DNA of 64,000 nucleotides from Cellvibrionaceae bacterium. GTDB lineage: Bacteria > Pseudomonadota > Gammaproteobacteria > Pseudomonadales > Cellvibrionaceae. Made by a program: the position numbers and the translations under genes. The DNA lies in contig JANQJP010000090.1 in the NCBI GenBank assembly GCA_028281575.1, positions 62,001-126,000 on the forward strand, in the 5' to 3' direction. Under the pieces are notes generated by a model, which was not told the origin of the DNA, did not search any database, and was given only the letters and a program-made list of their open reading frames with translations. The first letter of the stretch is position 1; the number at the start of each line of letters is the position of its first letter. Of this stretch, positions 17,947 through 26,283 are shown piece by piece.

Positions 17947-18927
17947 ATGAAACATATTATTTTTGGCGGTGATGGTTTTTTGGGTACAGAGCTTACCAAG
18001 AAGCTTACAGCCGCTGGAGAAACTGTCGTTATTTGTGATTTGAAAAAAACAGAAGCGTCCGGTATTTACGCAAGTGATTTGGTTACTTATATCGAGATGG
18101 ATGTCACTAAAGTTGAAGACTTTAAAAAAGTTTCAATCGAGCCGGAGGACGTGCCGTATCATTTTGCTGCCCGTTTGTTAGTGCCCATCATGCCGCGCGC
18201 AGAAAGAAAAGAGTATTTTTGGACCGCATTGTATGACGGAACTAAAAACGTGCTTGATTTTCTCGAAAAAAATAATTGCAAGCATATGATTTATTACACA
18301 ACGGATATGGTTTACGGGCATACTGTCCATCACCCCCGTTTTGAAGATCATCCGCGCGAACCGCTTGGCCCCTATGGTGACGCAAAATTGCATACTGAAT
18401 TTCTGTGCGAGGAATATCGAAAAAAAGGCTTCAATATTACGATTTTTCGTCCCCGCCTGATTATTGGTCCAGGGCGCCTGGGTATTCTCGAAAAACTGTT
18501 TAAGCTTATCGATGCTAATTTACCCGTGCCGACAATTGGTGATGGTAAAAATTATTATCAGTTTATTTCCGTTAGCGACTGCGCTGAAGCAGTGATCTGC
18601 GCCGTTAAAAAAGGTATCCCCAACGAGGCGTACAATCTTGGCTCGCTTAATCCACCGATTGTCAATGACCTGCTTAAAAAGCTGATAAAGCGTGCGGATA
18701 GCAAATCGTTTTTAATTCCCACCCCTGCGGGTCTGGTTAAATTCGTGCTGGATATTTTTGATCGTATTGGCAAGCCGATTATGGACCCAGAGCAATATTT
18801 AATTGCAGATGAAACCTGCGTATTAGATGTAAGCAAAGGCGAACGGGACTTGGGTTGGGTGCCGCAAGATACAGACGAAGCGATGCTTATCGCCGCTTAC
18901 GACAGTTATCATCAGGCGAAAAAATAG
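17947..18927 (+). CDS. NAD-dependent epimerase/dehydratase (extended SDR)
   Basis: About 326 residues with a Rossmann start, IIFGGDGFLGTELTKKL (GGxGxxG), the acidic end of strand 2 (VICDLK), and TTDMVYGH and GPYGDAKLHTE around the active site; a YxxxK-type signature is present as YGDAK. It belongs to the nucleotide-sugar epimerase/dehydratase or 3-beta-HSD-like group; the substrate is unknown. ATG at 17947 is preferred over a TTG upstream because GGAAA lies before it. It is the last gene of the plus-strand glycan run and is convergent with znuB, 2 bp away. Confidence 0.8.
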   Translation: MKHIIFGGDGFLGTELTKKLTAAGETVVICDLKKTEASGIYASDLVTYIEMDVTKVEDFKKVSIEPEDVPYHFAARLLVPIMPRAERKEYFWTALYDGTKNVLDFLEKNNCKHMIYYTTDMVYGHTVHHPRFEDHPREPLGPYGDAKLHTEFLCEEYRKKGFNITIFRPRLIIGPGRLGILEKLFKLIDANLPVPTIGDGKNYYQFISVSDCAEAVICAVKKGIPNEAYNLGSLNPPIVNDLLKKLIKRADSKSFLIPTPAGLVKFVLDIFDRIGKPIMDPEQYLIADETCVLDVSKGERDLGWVPQDTDEAMLIAAYDSYHQAKK

Positions 18928-18929
18928 AA

Positions 18930-19727
18930 CTAGTGTTGCGAATGGGGTTTTTGTTGGAAGCTCAGTACCAGCAAAAATATTAACAGGGATGTTGAAACGA
19001 TGGCGGGTCCCGCCGGAACGGCCATAAAGCCAGAACCGATTAAACCCACGCAACTTGCGGTAGCACCCAATAGCGCTGCAATCAACGCCATGGCTTCTGG
19101 CGATTTACTGACAAGCCGGCTTGTTGCAGCGGGGATTATCATCAGGGCTGTAATAAGCAATACGCCGACAATTTTCACTGCAATGGCAATCGTAACCGCC
19201 ATGAGCACCGTTAAGATAACGTTGAGTTTGCGGGTGTTGTGGCCTTCGACTTTCGCCAAATCTTCGTCAATCGTGCACATCAACAGCGGTCGCCAGTATG
19301 TTGCGAGTACCAGAAGACCGACCAGTGTAAGTGCAACAATTAATAATAAATCTTCTCCTGAAACGGTCAGGATGTCGCCGAGCAATAAGCTCACCAAATT
19401 GATACGCTGGTTGGCCAACAAGCCCAAGGCCATAAGACCCAGTGCCAGACTGCCATGGGATATAAGCCCCAACAGTGTGTCCGTCGGGAGTGTGCGATTG
19501 AATCGCAGCGCTGCGAGTGCGATTGCGCTAAGTATCGCCGAAATTACGATCGCAACAGTGAGGTTAATGCTCAGCAGTACACCAAAGGCAACACCTAGCA
19601 GAGCGCCGTGGGCGACTGTGTCCCCAAAAAAAGCCATTCTTTTCCATATCATAAAGGTCCCGAGTGGACCGGTAATTAATGTGAGAAATACGCCTATAAG
19701 CAATGGGTAGATAAGCAGCTCAATCAT
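18930..19727 (-). CDS. znuB: Zinc ABC transporter permease
   Basis: About 265 residues with eight or so membrane helices and the ABC-3 family pattern of metal permeases, including GPLGTFMIWKRMAFFGDTVAHGALLGVAFG near the N-terminus and VKIVGVLLITALMIIPAATSRL, which carries the coupling region. It forms the zinc uptake channel with ZnuC and receives zinc from ZnuA. ATG at 19727 follows GAGG at good spacing and overlaps znuC by 8 bp, so the two are co-translated. Confidence 0.93.
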   Translation of the reverse strand: MIELLIYPLLIGVFLTLITGPLGTFMIWKRMAFFGDTVAHGALLGVAFGVLLSINLTVAIVISAILSAIALAALRFNRTLPTDTLLGLISHGSLALGLMALGLLANQRINLVSLLLGDILTVSGEDLLLIVALTLVGLLVLATYWRPLLMCTIDEDLAKVEGHNTRKLNVILTVLMAVTIAIAVKIVGVLLITALMIIPAATSRLVSKSPEAMALIAALLGATASCVGLIGSGFMAVPAGPAIVSTSLLIFLLVLSFQQKPHSQH

Positions 19728-20490
19728 GTTGGCAATCCTCTGAGCATGCGGTGACATCGCCCTTTAAGTCGTGGTGATGGTCGTGGTGGTGGGTATATAC
19801 CGCAATATCCTGAACTGACTGCTGGCCAAACAGTTTTAAATATTCTGGATGTTGGCTGACATTTTCGGGTTTTCCCGCGCAGCAGATATGCTGGTTCAGG
19901 CATATGACATGGTCAGTTTGCGCCATTACCAGATGCAGGTCGTGGGAAACCATAACAATACTGCATCCAAGCTCCGTTCTAATATCGGATATCAGTCGAT
20001 ACAATTCTGTTTGTCCGGTAACATCCACGCCCTGTAGTGGCTCATCAAGAATTAGAAGTTGAGGTTGACGTGCGATCGCGCGCGCAATTAGCACGCGCTG
20101 TAATTCTCCTCCAGAGAGTGTGTGGATTTGGTTCGACCAAAGGTGGTTCGCGCCAACCTGGGTGAGTGCTTTGGTCAGCGAGGCTTTACTGACATTTGCC
20201 AAGCTCAAAAAACGACTTACTTTAATTGGAATACTTTGATCGACCCGAAGGTTTTGTGGTACATATCCGTAAATAAGCCCTGATTTGCGTTGGATATGTC
20301 CGCTTGATGGTTCAGTCAATCCGGCAATCAGTTTTACCAAGCTGCTCTTGCCCGCGCCATTTGGTCCGATGATGGTGATAATTTCATTTGCGCGCACCTC
20401 AAATGAAATTCGCTCTAGAATTTGCCGGGGGCCAGCGTATAGGCTTAGGTCGTTCAATGAGACGAGTTTTGCGTCGCCAACTTCTTTCAT
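19720..20490 (-). CDS. znuC: Zinc ABC transporter ATP-binding protein
   Basis: About 256 residues from the ATG at 20490; upstream in-frame codons run into the operator region. Walker A is IGPNGAGKSSLVKL, the signature LSGGELQRVLIARA, Walker B LLILDEPLQGVD, and the switch His lies in VSHDLHLVM. The C-terminus is His-rich (THHHDHHHDLKGD), common in zinc transporter ATPases. It powers ZnuB. Synteny with pseudomonads holds except that no zur gene lies at this locus. Confidence 0.93.
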   Translation of the reverse strand: MKEVGDAKLVSLNDLSLYAGPRQILERISFEVRANEIITIIGPNGAGKSSLVKLIAGLTEPSSGHIQRKSGLIYGYVPQNLRVDQSIPIKVSRFLSLANVSKASLTKALTQVGANHLWSNQIHTLSGGELQRVLIARAIARQPQLLILDEPLQGVDVTGQTELYRLISDIRTELGCSIVMVSHDLHLVMAQTDHVICLNQHICCAGKPENVSQHPEYLKLFGQQSVQDIAVYTHHHDHHHDLKGDVTACSEDCQHD

Positions 20491-20515
20491 CGGAAAACAG
20501 GGATCATATCGTTTG

Positions 20516-20530
20516 TGATATAATATATCA
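20516..20530. promoter_or_regulatory. Zur-like operator between znuCB and znuA
   Basis: TGATATAATATATCA is a perfect palindrome around a central base, placed between the divergent znuC and znuA starts. With its flanks it resembles the enterobacterial Zur consensus, which has a TTATA-N-TATAA centre inside AAAT...ATTT. Zinc-loaded Zur bound here would block both transcription units. This is a by-eye match supported by position. Confidence 0.7.
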
Positions 20531-20534
20531 TTTT

Positions 20535-21440
20535 GTGGTGGACTTACGTTTGCTTTTAGCACGATTTTTAATAAGGCTGTTGGTGCTTTGTTTGGCCAGC
20601 TCAGCCGTTTTATCTGACACTGTTGTCAGTTCTATCGCACCGCTAGGTTTACTGGTAAACGATTTGAGCCCGGAACCAGAAAATTCTTCTGTCTTAATCA
20701 CCGGTATGCAGACGCCACATAGCCAGAGCCTTCGCCTTGTGGATCTTAAGCGCATTCGTGAAGCATCTCTATTTATTTGGGTCGGACCGCGGTTTGAATC
20801 AGAGTTTGGCAGTGGCATTTCGAAATATCTGTCCAAAGACCGGGAGTTACGACTGTCTGATATCCCCAGCCTTAAGCAGAAATTAGATGAGTCTACGTCC
20901 CACGCTGGGCACACTCATGCCCGCGACGCGCACCTGTGGTTGAGCTACGAGAACTCAATAATTATTGCGCGGGAAATCGTTAAACGCCTTACGTTGGTCT
21001 ATCCGAACGAGCGCGAGCAGATGCAACTTAAGCTGCATCAATTAATTAGCCAGCTGGAAAATGACAGGCTGATCATTAAAGATCGGTTCACCAAGTACAA
21101 AGGCCACAATTTTGGTGTTTATCATGACGGTTACGGAGAGCTGGTGGATGAGTTTGAACTTGCGCAAATCGCGCATGTAACCCTGGTTCCCGACGAGCAA
21201 ATTAGCTTGCAACAACTCGTTTTACTAAAAAATCAGCTTCGTGATGCAGCATGTTTATTAGCCGACATCAGAGAGCTTGAACAGGCGAAAAAAATTGGTG
21301 CTCGCTTGGATTTAAAGGTTATCGAAATAGATTTGTTGGCAAATCAGTTGATTGCGACTCAGACGGAGCGAAACACGTTTGCTTACCCGAAATACTTAAC
21401 AAGTCTGATGGGGTCGTTTGAAAAGTGCTTGATCCAGTAA
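20535..21440 (+). CDS. znuA: Zinc ABC transporter periplasmic binding protein (ZnuA-like)
   Basis: About 301 residues with an N-terminal signal segment (ARFLIRLLVLCLASSAVLS) and the cluster A-I metal-binding fold. Zinc-ligand candidates are the His residues of GMQTPHSQ, DAHLWLS and FGVYHDGYGELV, plus a late Asp. A short His-rich loop, SHAGHTHARDAH, precedes DAHLW, as in many ZnuA proteins. No ATG lies at the start; GTG at 20535 or TTG at 20550 are the candidates. It is divergent from znuCB around the operator, and its stop lies 26 nt before the tandem hairpin array. Confidence 0.87.
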   Translation: MVDLRLLLARFLIRLLVLCLASSAVLSDTVVSSIAPLGLLVNDLSPEPENSSVLITGMQTPHSQSLRLVDLKRIREASLFIWVGPRFESEFGSGISKYLSKDRELRLSDIPSLKQKLDESTSHAGHTHARDAHLWLSYENSIIIAREIVKRLTLVYPNEREQMQLKLHQLISQLENDRLIIKDRFTKYKGHNFGVYHDGYGELVDEFELAQIAHVTLVPDEQISLQQLVLLKNQLRDAACLLADIRELEQAKKIGARLDLKVIEIDLLANQLIATQTERNTFAYPKYLTSLMGSFEKCLIQ

Positions 21441-21466
21441 AGCATTGTTGTTGGACGGGAAAAGAT

Positions 21467-21638
21467 GGACCACCGGTACAACATAATCCGGCAGTCCGAA
21501 AAGGTGGGCTACCAGTACAACTTAACCTGGCAGCCCGAGGAGATGGACCGCCAGTACAACTTAACCCGGAAGGTCCAAAAAGACGGGCCACCAGTACAGC
21601 TTCATCTGGTGACCCTAAAACGTTACGAGGGCCGTAAC
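21467..21638. repeat. Array of four regularly spaced hairpins with a shared 11-nt loop
   Basis: Four units, at 21467-21497, 21506-21536, 21545-21576 and 21585-21615, each fold into a stem of 8-9 pairs. The loop is TACAACTTAAC or a near variant (TACAACATAAT, TACAGCTTCAT). The spacers are always 8 nt and purine-rich (GAAAAGGT, GAGGAGAT, AAAAAGAC), and GAAAAGAT precedes the first unit. The stems vary in compensating ways: outer GGAC/GTCC, GGGCT/AGCCC, GGACC/GGTCC; inner CCGG/CCGG or CCAG/CTGG. A fifth, smaller hairpin, GTTAC-GAGGGCC-GTAAC, follows at 21622-21638. It lies between convergent znuA and a small exported-protein gene. Short frames on both strands cross it, but the last period of 40 nt rather than 39 breaks any repeated peptide. 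Confidence 0.85.
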
Positions 21639-21732
21639 TAGAAATTTTGAGCTAGCTGCTAACTAGGTCGTCGAGCAGCTGGCAATAAATCTTACGATTG
21701 GTCGGGGCGGCGTAGAGCACGCCCCTCGCTAA

Positions 21733-22062
21733 TTAGTTGATCAGAGATTGTTCGAGCTTTTCAGCAATCACAGCATCGAGTTCTTTGCTGATTTTCGCGT
21801 TCATTTTTTCAACGCGTGCGTTCAGCTCAGAGGTTTGATGTGATGTTGCTTCGAATTGAATCGGCTCTACTGTCCAGGTCGTGCTGGCACCTTTCTCCGT
21901 CAACGCGAGTTCAACTGCTTTTTCGGTTGTCTCTACATTCGATGGTTTCTGGGTACCAACCTCGCTAGCGACAGCGCTGTCCACCGCAAACAACACACCG
22001 AACAAGACCGATAATGCTGTCACTGCGAACATTACAACTAATGGTGCTGCTAGTGTTCTCAT
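21733..22062 (-). CDS. Small exported protein, function unknown
   Basis: A 109-residue protein with a signal peptide or membrane anchor (about residues 5-32, APLVVMFAVTALSVLFGVLFAVDSAVAS) followed by a charged helical region, ELNARVEKMNAKISKELDAVIAEKLEQSL, that looks like a short coiled coil. I do not recognise a family. A strong ribosome-binding site (AGGAG) lies 7 bp before the ATG. A GTTAC-N5-GTTAC direct repeat sits 73-87 bp upstream, as in the other small exported-protein gene at 30645. Confidence 0.7.
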   Translation of the reverse strand: MRTLAAPLVVMFAVTALSVLFGVLFAVDSAVASEVGTQKPSNVETTEKAVELALTEKGASTTWTVEPIQFEATSHQTSELNARVEKMNAKISKELDAVIAEKLEQSLIN

Positions 22063-22444
22063 AGTGATTTCTCCTTGTGAGAGTATGGTTGGTTACCGAA
22101 GAGCGGTTTGGTTTACCGTTCTTTCGTGCTAGGTGTTACCTTGCGTTACGTATGGTAACGATGCGATTTTGTAGATGCAAATCTTTATTTTGTAAAGTTG
22201 TAAGAGCCTTGAGGTATTTTTTTAGAAGTTTGGCGTTAAAAACCCTTTATATAGTGCCTTTTGTGATTAATTTGGCAATATATGGTGCTTTTAGCTATAT
22301 ATAAGTAATCAAAAAAATTTTTCATATAAACAATTTGTATAGGCGTGTTTTTAGGTAACACTTAATTTTTGTGACAAGCATCCAGTTTTTGTAGGTTTTC
22401 GGGTATGCTTGCGGCCTCATCTTTATATTGCCTCAAGAATAATC
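22063..22444. promoter_or_regulatory. 382-bp divergent promoter region with a GTTAC-N5-GTTAC site
   Basis: GTTAC at 22135-22139 and again at 22145-22149 form a direct repeat with a 10-bp period, the spacing bound by OmpR-family response regulators; an inverted GGTAAC follows at 22154. The rest (22170-22400) is very AT-rich and should hold the polA promoter; GGTAACAC recurs at 22354. A short open frame inside it (22077-22304) has no recognisable features and was left out. Confidence 0.5.
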
Positions 22445-25159
22445 ATGACATCTTCCAATACTCCACTCGTGCTTGTGGACGGGTCTTCCTATCTATATCG
22501 CGCTTTCCATGCACTGCCTCCCCTCAGCACGTCAAAAGGCCAGCCGACAGGCGCGATAAAAGGCGTGCTAAACATGTTGCGCCGTCTGCAAAAAGATTAT
22601 CCGGGGAGTGATATCGCGGTCGTATTTGATGCTAAAGGTAAAACTTTTCGCGATGATTTATACCCGGAATATAAAGCTAACCGGCCACCGATGCCGGATG
22701 AGCTGCGCTCGCAGGTTCAACCGCTGCACGATGCCGTGGCGGCGATGGGGTTTCCGTTGTTAGTGATAGAGGGTGTAGAGGCCGATGATGTTATTGGTAC
22801 TTTGGCCAACCAAGCGACTGCTCGGAAGGTACCAGTGGTGATCTCGACCGGCGATAAGGATATGGCTCAGCTTGTAAGTGAGCATGTGACGCTTATCAAT
22901 ACAATGACGGATACAACAATGGATTTAGCTGGCGTCGTTGAGAAATTTGGGGTGGAAGCCGGTCAAATCATCGACTACCTCGCACTCATGGGCGACAAAG
23001 TTGACAACATTCCGGGCGTCGAAAAATGTGGCCCGAAAACTGCCGTGAAATGGCTGCACAGCTACAAGAGTTTGCAGGGCGTTATCGATCACGCAGACGA
23101 GATAAAAGGAAAAATTGGCGAGCATCTTCGCGCGGCCATTGCCCACCTGCCACTTTCGTACGAGCTCGCAACAATTAAGACAGACTGTAAATTTGAACTT
23201 GGCCTAGATGATTTAAAACTCAATGAGCTCGACGTAGAGGTACTTCGTCGGTTATATGCAGAGCTCGAGTTTAAATCCTGGTTGGCCGAACTTGACGAGC
23301 ACAATCACGTTGCGGCGTTTGATACCGATACGCCGCCCCGTGCTGCTCCAGCGGCGAATTACGAAACCATTTTGGATGAAGCATCACTAAATGCCTGGTT
23401 GGATAAACTGAAGAAAGCCGAGTTGTTTGCGTTTGATACGGAAACTACCTCTCTTGACTATATGTCCGCGCGCGTTGTTGGGGTGTCATTCACTGTCGAA
23501 CCGGGCAGCGCTGCTTATCTCCCATTTGGTCACAGCTATATTGATGCACCTGAGCAGCTCAATGAAAATTTGGTGTTTGAAGCGCTTAAACCCATTTTGG
23601 AAGACCAGAAGATTAAGAAAGTCGGCCAAAACTTAAAATACGATAAAAGTGTATTGGCAAACCACAATATTCATTTGCGTGGTATAGCTCACGACACCAT
23701 GCTCGAGTCTTATGTTTTGAACAGCACGGCGAATAGACATGACATGGATACGCTCGCTGAAATACACCTGGGGCATACCACAATTCACTTTGAAGATATC
23801 GCGGGCAAAGGTGCTAAACAACTGACTTTTGACCAGATCCCGCTAGATCAGGCAGGTCCCTATGCCGCCGAAGATGCCGATATCACCTTGCGCTTGCACC
23901 AAATACTGAATGCAGAACTTTGTGTCGATGAACCTTTGCAACGCTTGTATGAGCGGATTGAATTACCCCTGCTTGAAGTTTTATCGCGTACGGAAAGAAA
24001 TGGCGCGCTTATTGATGTGTCGGCGCTACATCAGCAGAGCCAAGAACACGCCGTAACAATGAAAAAACTTGAGCAAGAGGTATTCGATATTGCTGGAGAA
24101 GAATTTAATTTATCTTCAACCAAGCAATTGGGCCGCATCCTGTTTGAAAAGCTTGAATTGCCGATAATAAAAAAGACGCCAAAGGGGGCGCCCTCGACAG
24201 CGGAAGACGTTTTGCAGGAACTGGCCCTAGACTACCCACTACCTCGAATTATTATGGCGTACAGGGGGCTTGCCAAATTAAAATCAACTTACACTGATAA
24301 GCTTCCTCTTTTGGTCAACGCTGAGACGGGGCGGGTTCACACGTCTTATCATCAGGCCGTTGCCGCGACAGGCCGCCTGTCGTCCACCGATCCAAACTTA
24401 CAAAATATTCCGATAAAAACGGAAGAGGGTCGGCGCATTCGCCAGGCGTTTATTGCGCCAGAGGGTTATAAAATTCTCGCTGCGGACTATTCGCAAATTG
24501 AGTTGCGTATTATGGCGCACTTAAGTGGCGACAACGGCTTGCAGGATGCGTTTGCCGAGGGTTTGGATATTCATCGCGCGACTGCATCAGAGGTTTTTGG
24601 GGTCGCATTGGAAAATGTTTCTGCGGAGCAGCGCCGTAGTGCCAAAGCCATTAACTTTGGATTGATCTACGGCATGTCTGCTTTTGGCCTGGCCAAGCAA
24701 TTGAGAATAGGCCGCTACGAAGCACAAAGCTATATCGATACGTATTTTGCCCGCTACCCTGGAGTTGCCGACTACATGGAGCGCATTCGCAAGTCGGCAT
24801 CTGAGAAGGGCTATGTTGAGACAATTATGGGACGGCGACTTTATTTGCCTGAAATAAATGCCCGCAATGGGATGCGCAGGCAGGCAGCAGAACGAACGGC
24901 TATTAATGCGCCTATGCAGGGAACGGCGGCGGACATTATTAAAATAGCGATGATTGATGTTGACCGTTGGTTGTTAGACGAAAATGTTGACGCGAAAATC
25001 ATTATGCAGGTGCACGATGAGCTTGTGCTCGAGGTCGCGGAACCAGAGATCAAAACTGTTTCTGGCAAACTTTGTTCGCTCATGTCTGAAGCATGTGAAC
25101 TCAAGGTGCCTCTTGTCGTCGAAGCGGGTATCGGCGCAAACTGGGATGAAGCGCATTAG
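22445..25159 (+). CDS. polA: DNA polymerase I
   Basis: 904 residues with all three activities. The 5'-3' exonuclease comes first (LVLVDGSSYLYRAFHALPPL to about residue 290). In the 3'-5' exonuclease the acidic residues are intact (FAFDTETTSLDY; VGQNLKYDKSVL; YAAEDADITLRL). The polymerase domain has motif A AADYSQIELRIMAHLSGD near residue 680, motif B RRSAKAINFGLIYGMSAFG near 730, and motif C MQVHDELVLEV near 857. ATG at 22445 gives the normal N-terminus; the frame is open 36 bp further up. The polA-engB neighbourhood matches other gammaproteobacteria. Confidence 0.97.
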   Translation: MTSSNTPLVLVDGSSYLYRAFHALPPLSTSKGQPTGAIKGVLNMLRRLQKDYPGSDIAVVFDAKGKTFRDDLYPEYKANRPPMPDELRSQVQPLHDAVAAMGFPLLVIEGVEADDVIGTLANQATARKVPVVISTGDKDMAQLVSEHVTLINTMTDTTMDLAGVVEKFGVEAGQIIDYLALMGDKVDNIPGVEKCGPKTAVKWLHSYKSLQGVIDHADEIKGKIGEHLRAAIAHLPLSYELATIKTDCKFELGLDDLKLNELDVEVLRRLYAELEFKSWLAELDEHNHVAAFDTDTPPRAAPAANYETILDEASLNAWLDKLKKAELFAFDTETTSLDYMSARVVGVSFTVEPGSAAYLPFGHSYIDAPEQLNENLVFEALKPILEDQKIKKVGQNLKYDKSVLANHNIHLRGIAHDTMLESYVLNSTANRHDMDTLAEIHLGHTTIHFEDIAGKGAKQLTFDQIPLDQAGPYAAEDADITLRLHQILNAELCVDEPLQRLYERIELPLLEVLSRTERNGALIDVSALHQQSQEHAVTMKKLEQEVFDIAGEEFNLSSTKQLGRILFEKLELPIIKKTPKGAPSTAEDVLQELALDYPLPRIIMAYRGLAKLKSTYTDKLPLLVNAETGRVHTSYHQAVAATGRLSSTDPNLQNIPIKTEEGRRIRQAFIAPEGYKILAADYSQIELRIMAHLSGDNGLQDAFAEGLDIHRATASEVFGVALENVSAEQRRSAKAINFGLIYGMSAFGLAKQLRIGRYEAQSYIDTYFARYPGVADYMERIRKSASEKGYVETIMGRRLYLPEINARNGMRRQAAERTAINAPMQGTAADIIKIAMIDVDRWLLDENVDAKIIMQVHDELVLEVAEPEIKTVSGKLCSLMSEACELKVPLVVEAGIGANWDEAH

Positions 25160-25287
25160 GGTGAAATTATGTTTTTATACGTGCCGTTTTGATAGAGACA
25201 ACGTTTTAATTGGCTTAATGAGTGCGTTATTTTGTGTCGAATTCATACTTCGGTTCAAAAAAAAAATATTTTTTTTAGATTTAGAGT

Positions 25288-25314
25288 GAACTTTTTTTAG
25301 GGGGCTTAGTCTGA
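25288..25314 (+). promoter_or_regulatory. Sigma-E/AlgU-type promoter of the small RNA
   Basis: GAACTT (25288-25293) and TCTGA (25310-25314) are separated by 16 nt, matching the extracytoplasmic-stress sigma factor consensus (GAACTT-N16/17-TCTGA). No start codon follows; instead there is a short stretch ending in an intrinsic terminator, so the expected product is an untranslated RNA starting near 25320. Confidence 0.75.
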
Positions 25315-25319
25315 AGGTA

Positions 25320-25408
25320 CATACATGTGGCTTCTCCCAAAGCTTGATGTACTTCCCCCAAAGTAAGCTGTTACCCCGAGTTGGTTTTCCTTCTCGGGGG
25401 TTTTTTTA
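25320..25408 (+). ncRNA. Candidate Spot 42/ErsA-type small RNA
   Basis: About 90 nt between polA and engB, the position of spf (Spot 42) in Escherichia coli and of ersA in Pseudomonas. A stress-sigma promoter lies just upstream and a strong intrinsic terminator closes it. The interior has two pyrimidine-rich, C-rich stretches (CTTCTCCC and ACTTCCCCC) suited to pairing with ribosome-binding sites. ErsA is AlgU-dependent and represses algC in Pseudomonas aeruginosa; algC is present in this window. No sequence identity to known Spot 42/ErsA was tested. Confidence 0.75.
25374..25407 (+). terminator. Intrinsic terminator of the polA-engB small RNA
   Basis: CCCCGAG (25374-25380) pairs with CTCGGGG (25393-25399) across a 12-nt loop, followed by seven T residues. 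It also separates plus-strand transcription from the convergent engB, whose stop codon lies 4 bp further on. Confidence 0.9.
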
Positions 25409-25410
25409 TT

Positions 25411-26043
25411 TTACTCTGTTCCAAATACACCTTCGACCATCATCCAGCTGGCGACACGCTGTTCTAGCGCTTCGAGCCCATCGCCTTTCAAGGCCGAAAA
25501 GGTTTGTGCGCTCACAAGGTCGTCTACATTGGCCTCGGCGATGTGTTTTTCCACCATCAACAAGGTATTTCGCGTCGCGCCGCGCTTAAGCTTATCGCTT
25601 TTTGTTAACAGCAAATGGGCGGGCAGCTCTGCAGCAACAGCCCAATTAATCATCATCGTGTCGAGTGCCTGCAACGGATGCCGGATGTCCATCACAATAA
25701 TAAGGCCCTGTAATGATTGCCGTGCGTGCAGATACTCCGACATATTTCTTTCCCAGGCTTTTTTTGTTGCCAACGGAACTTTGGCGAAGCCGTAGCCGGG
25801 AAGGTCGACCAGTCGAAGTGCTTCGTTGTTATGCAGGGAAAAGTAGTTAAGCAGCTGCGTTCGTCCGGGCGTTTTACTTGTGCGTGCCAATTTTCCCTGA
25901 CGCGTCAGACGGTTGATCGCGCTGGACTTTCCCGCGTTGGATCTTCCTGCAAATGCCACTTCTACACCGTGCTCGGCGGGGCATTCCTGAATGGAGGGAG
26001 CGCTGCTCAGAAAGCAAGCGGTTTGAAAATTTATTTGGTTCAT
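25411..26043 (-). CDS. engB: Ribosome biogenesis GTP-binding protein EngB/YsxC
   Basis: 210 residues of the TrmE-Era-EngA-like GTPase family, needed for 50S subunit assembly. G1 is GRSNAGKSSAINRL, G2 SKTPGRTQLLN, G3 DLPGYGFAKV, and G4 LTKSDKL; the C-terminal SAL-type G5 is FSALKGDGLEAL. All catalytic motifs are intact and length is normal. It converges on polA with the small RNA between them, the same arrangement as in E. coli and Pseudomonas. Confidence 0.95.
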   Translation of the reverse strand: MNQINFQTACFLSSAPSIQECPAEHGVEVAFAGRSNAGKSSAINRLTRQGKLARTSKTPGRTQLLNYFSLHNNEALRLVDLPGYGFAKVPLATKKAWERNMSEYLHARQSLQGLIIVMDIRHPLQALDTMMINWAVAAELPAHLLLTKSDKLKRGATRNTLLMVEKHIAEANVDDLVSAQTFSALKGDGLEALEQRVASWMMVEGVFGTE

Positions 26044-26283
26044 ATATGTTGGAAAAAGCGTTATGCAGATGTCACGGGCTATTAGCCTATCCAGATGCCT
26101 TCAGCTAACCTTATTTCGCGAGCTTGAGCTTTTGATCATGTGTCATGGCGGTATATAATGCGGCGCCATAAAAAAAATTGAAAGCTTGGGCTGTGTAGCC
26201 ACATATTTTATATTGCCGATGCGCGTTAATAAGTGTCACTCGCTGCATTGCCACCTCATTTTAATGGAAGAGCGTAAACAACA

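Noticed and set aside
20388..20534. Upstream extension of znuA from 20388
   Set aside because: It runs antisense through znuC and the Zur-like operator; the signal peptide begins only after 20535.
21319..21591. Repeat-rich open frame on the minus strand (and 21425-21637 on the plus strand) across the hairpin array, possibly a repeat peptide or multi-core precursor
   Set aside because: Repeats arise from the hairpin units. The third period is 40 rather than 39 nt, breaking the repeated peptide, and the changes between units preserve base pairing, not amino acids.
21467..21638. CRISPR array
   Set aside because: Units are self-complementary and differ in their stems, the 8-nt spacers are similar to each other and far too short, and no cas genes are nearby.
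21704..21725. GGGGCG/CGCCCC hairpin near the end of the small exported-protein gene as a terminator
   Set aside because: No T-run follows on either strand; too weak to list as a terminator.
22077..22304. 75-codon frame in the polA upstream region
   Set aside because: No ribosome-binding site, no recognisable protein features, AT-rich promoter DNA.
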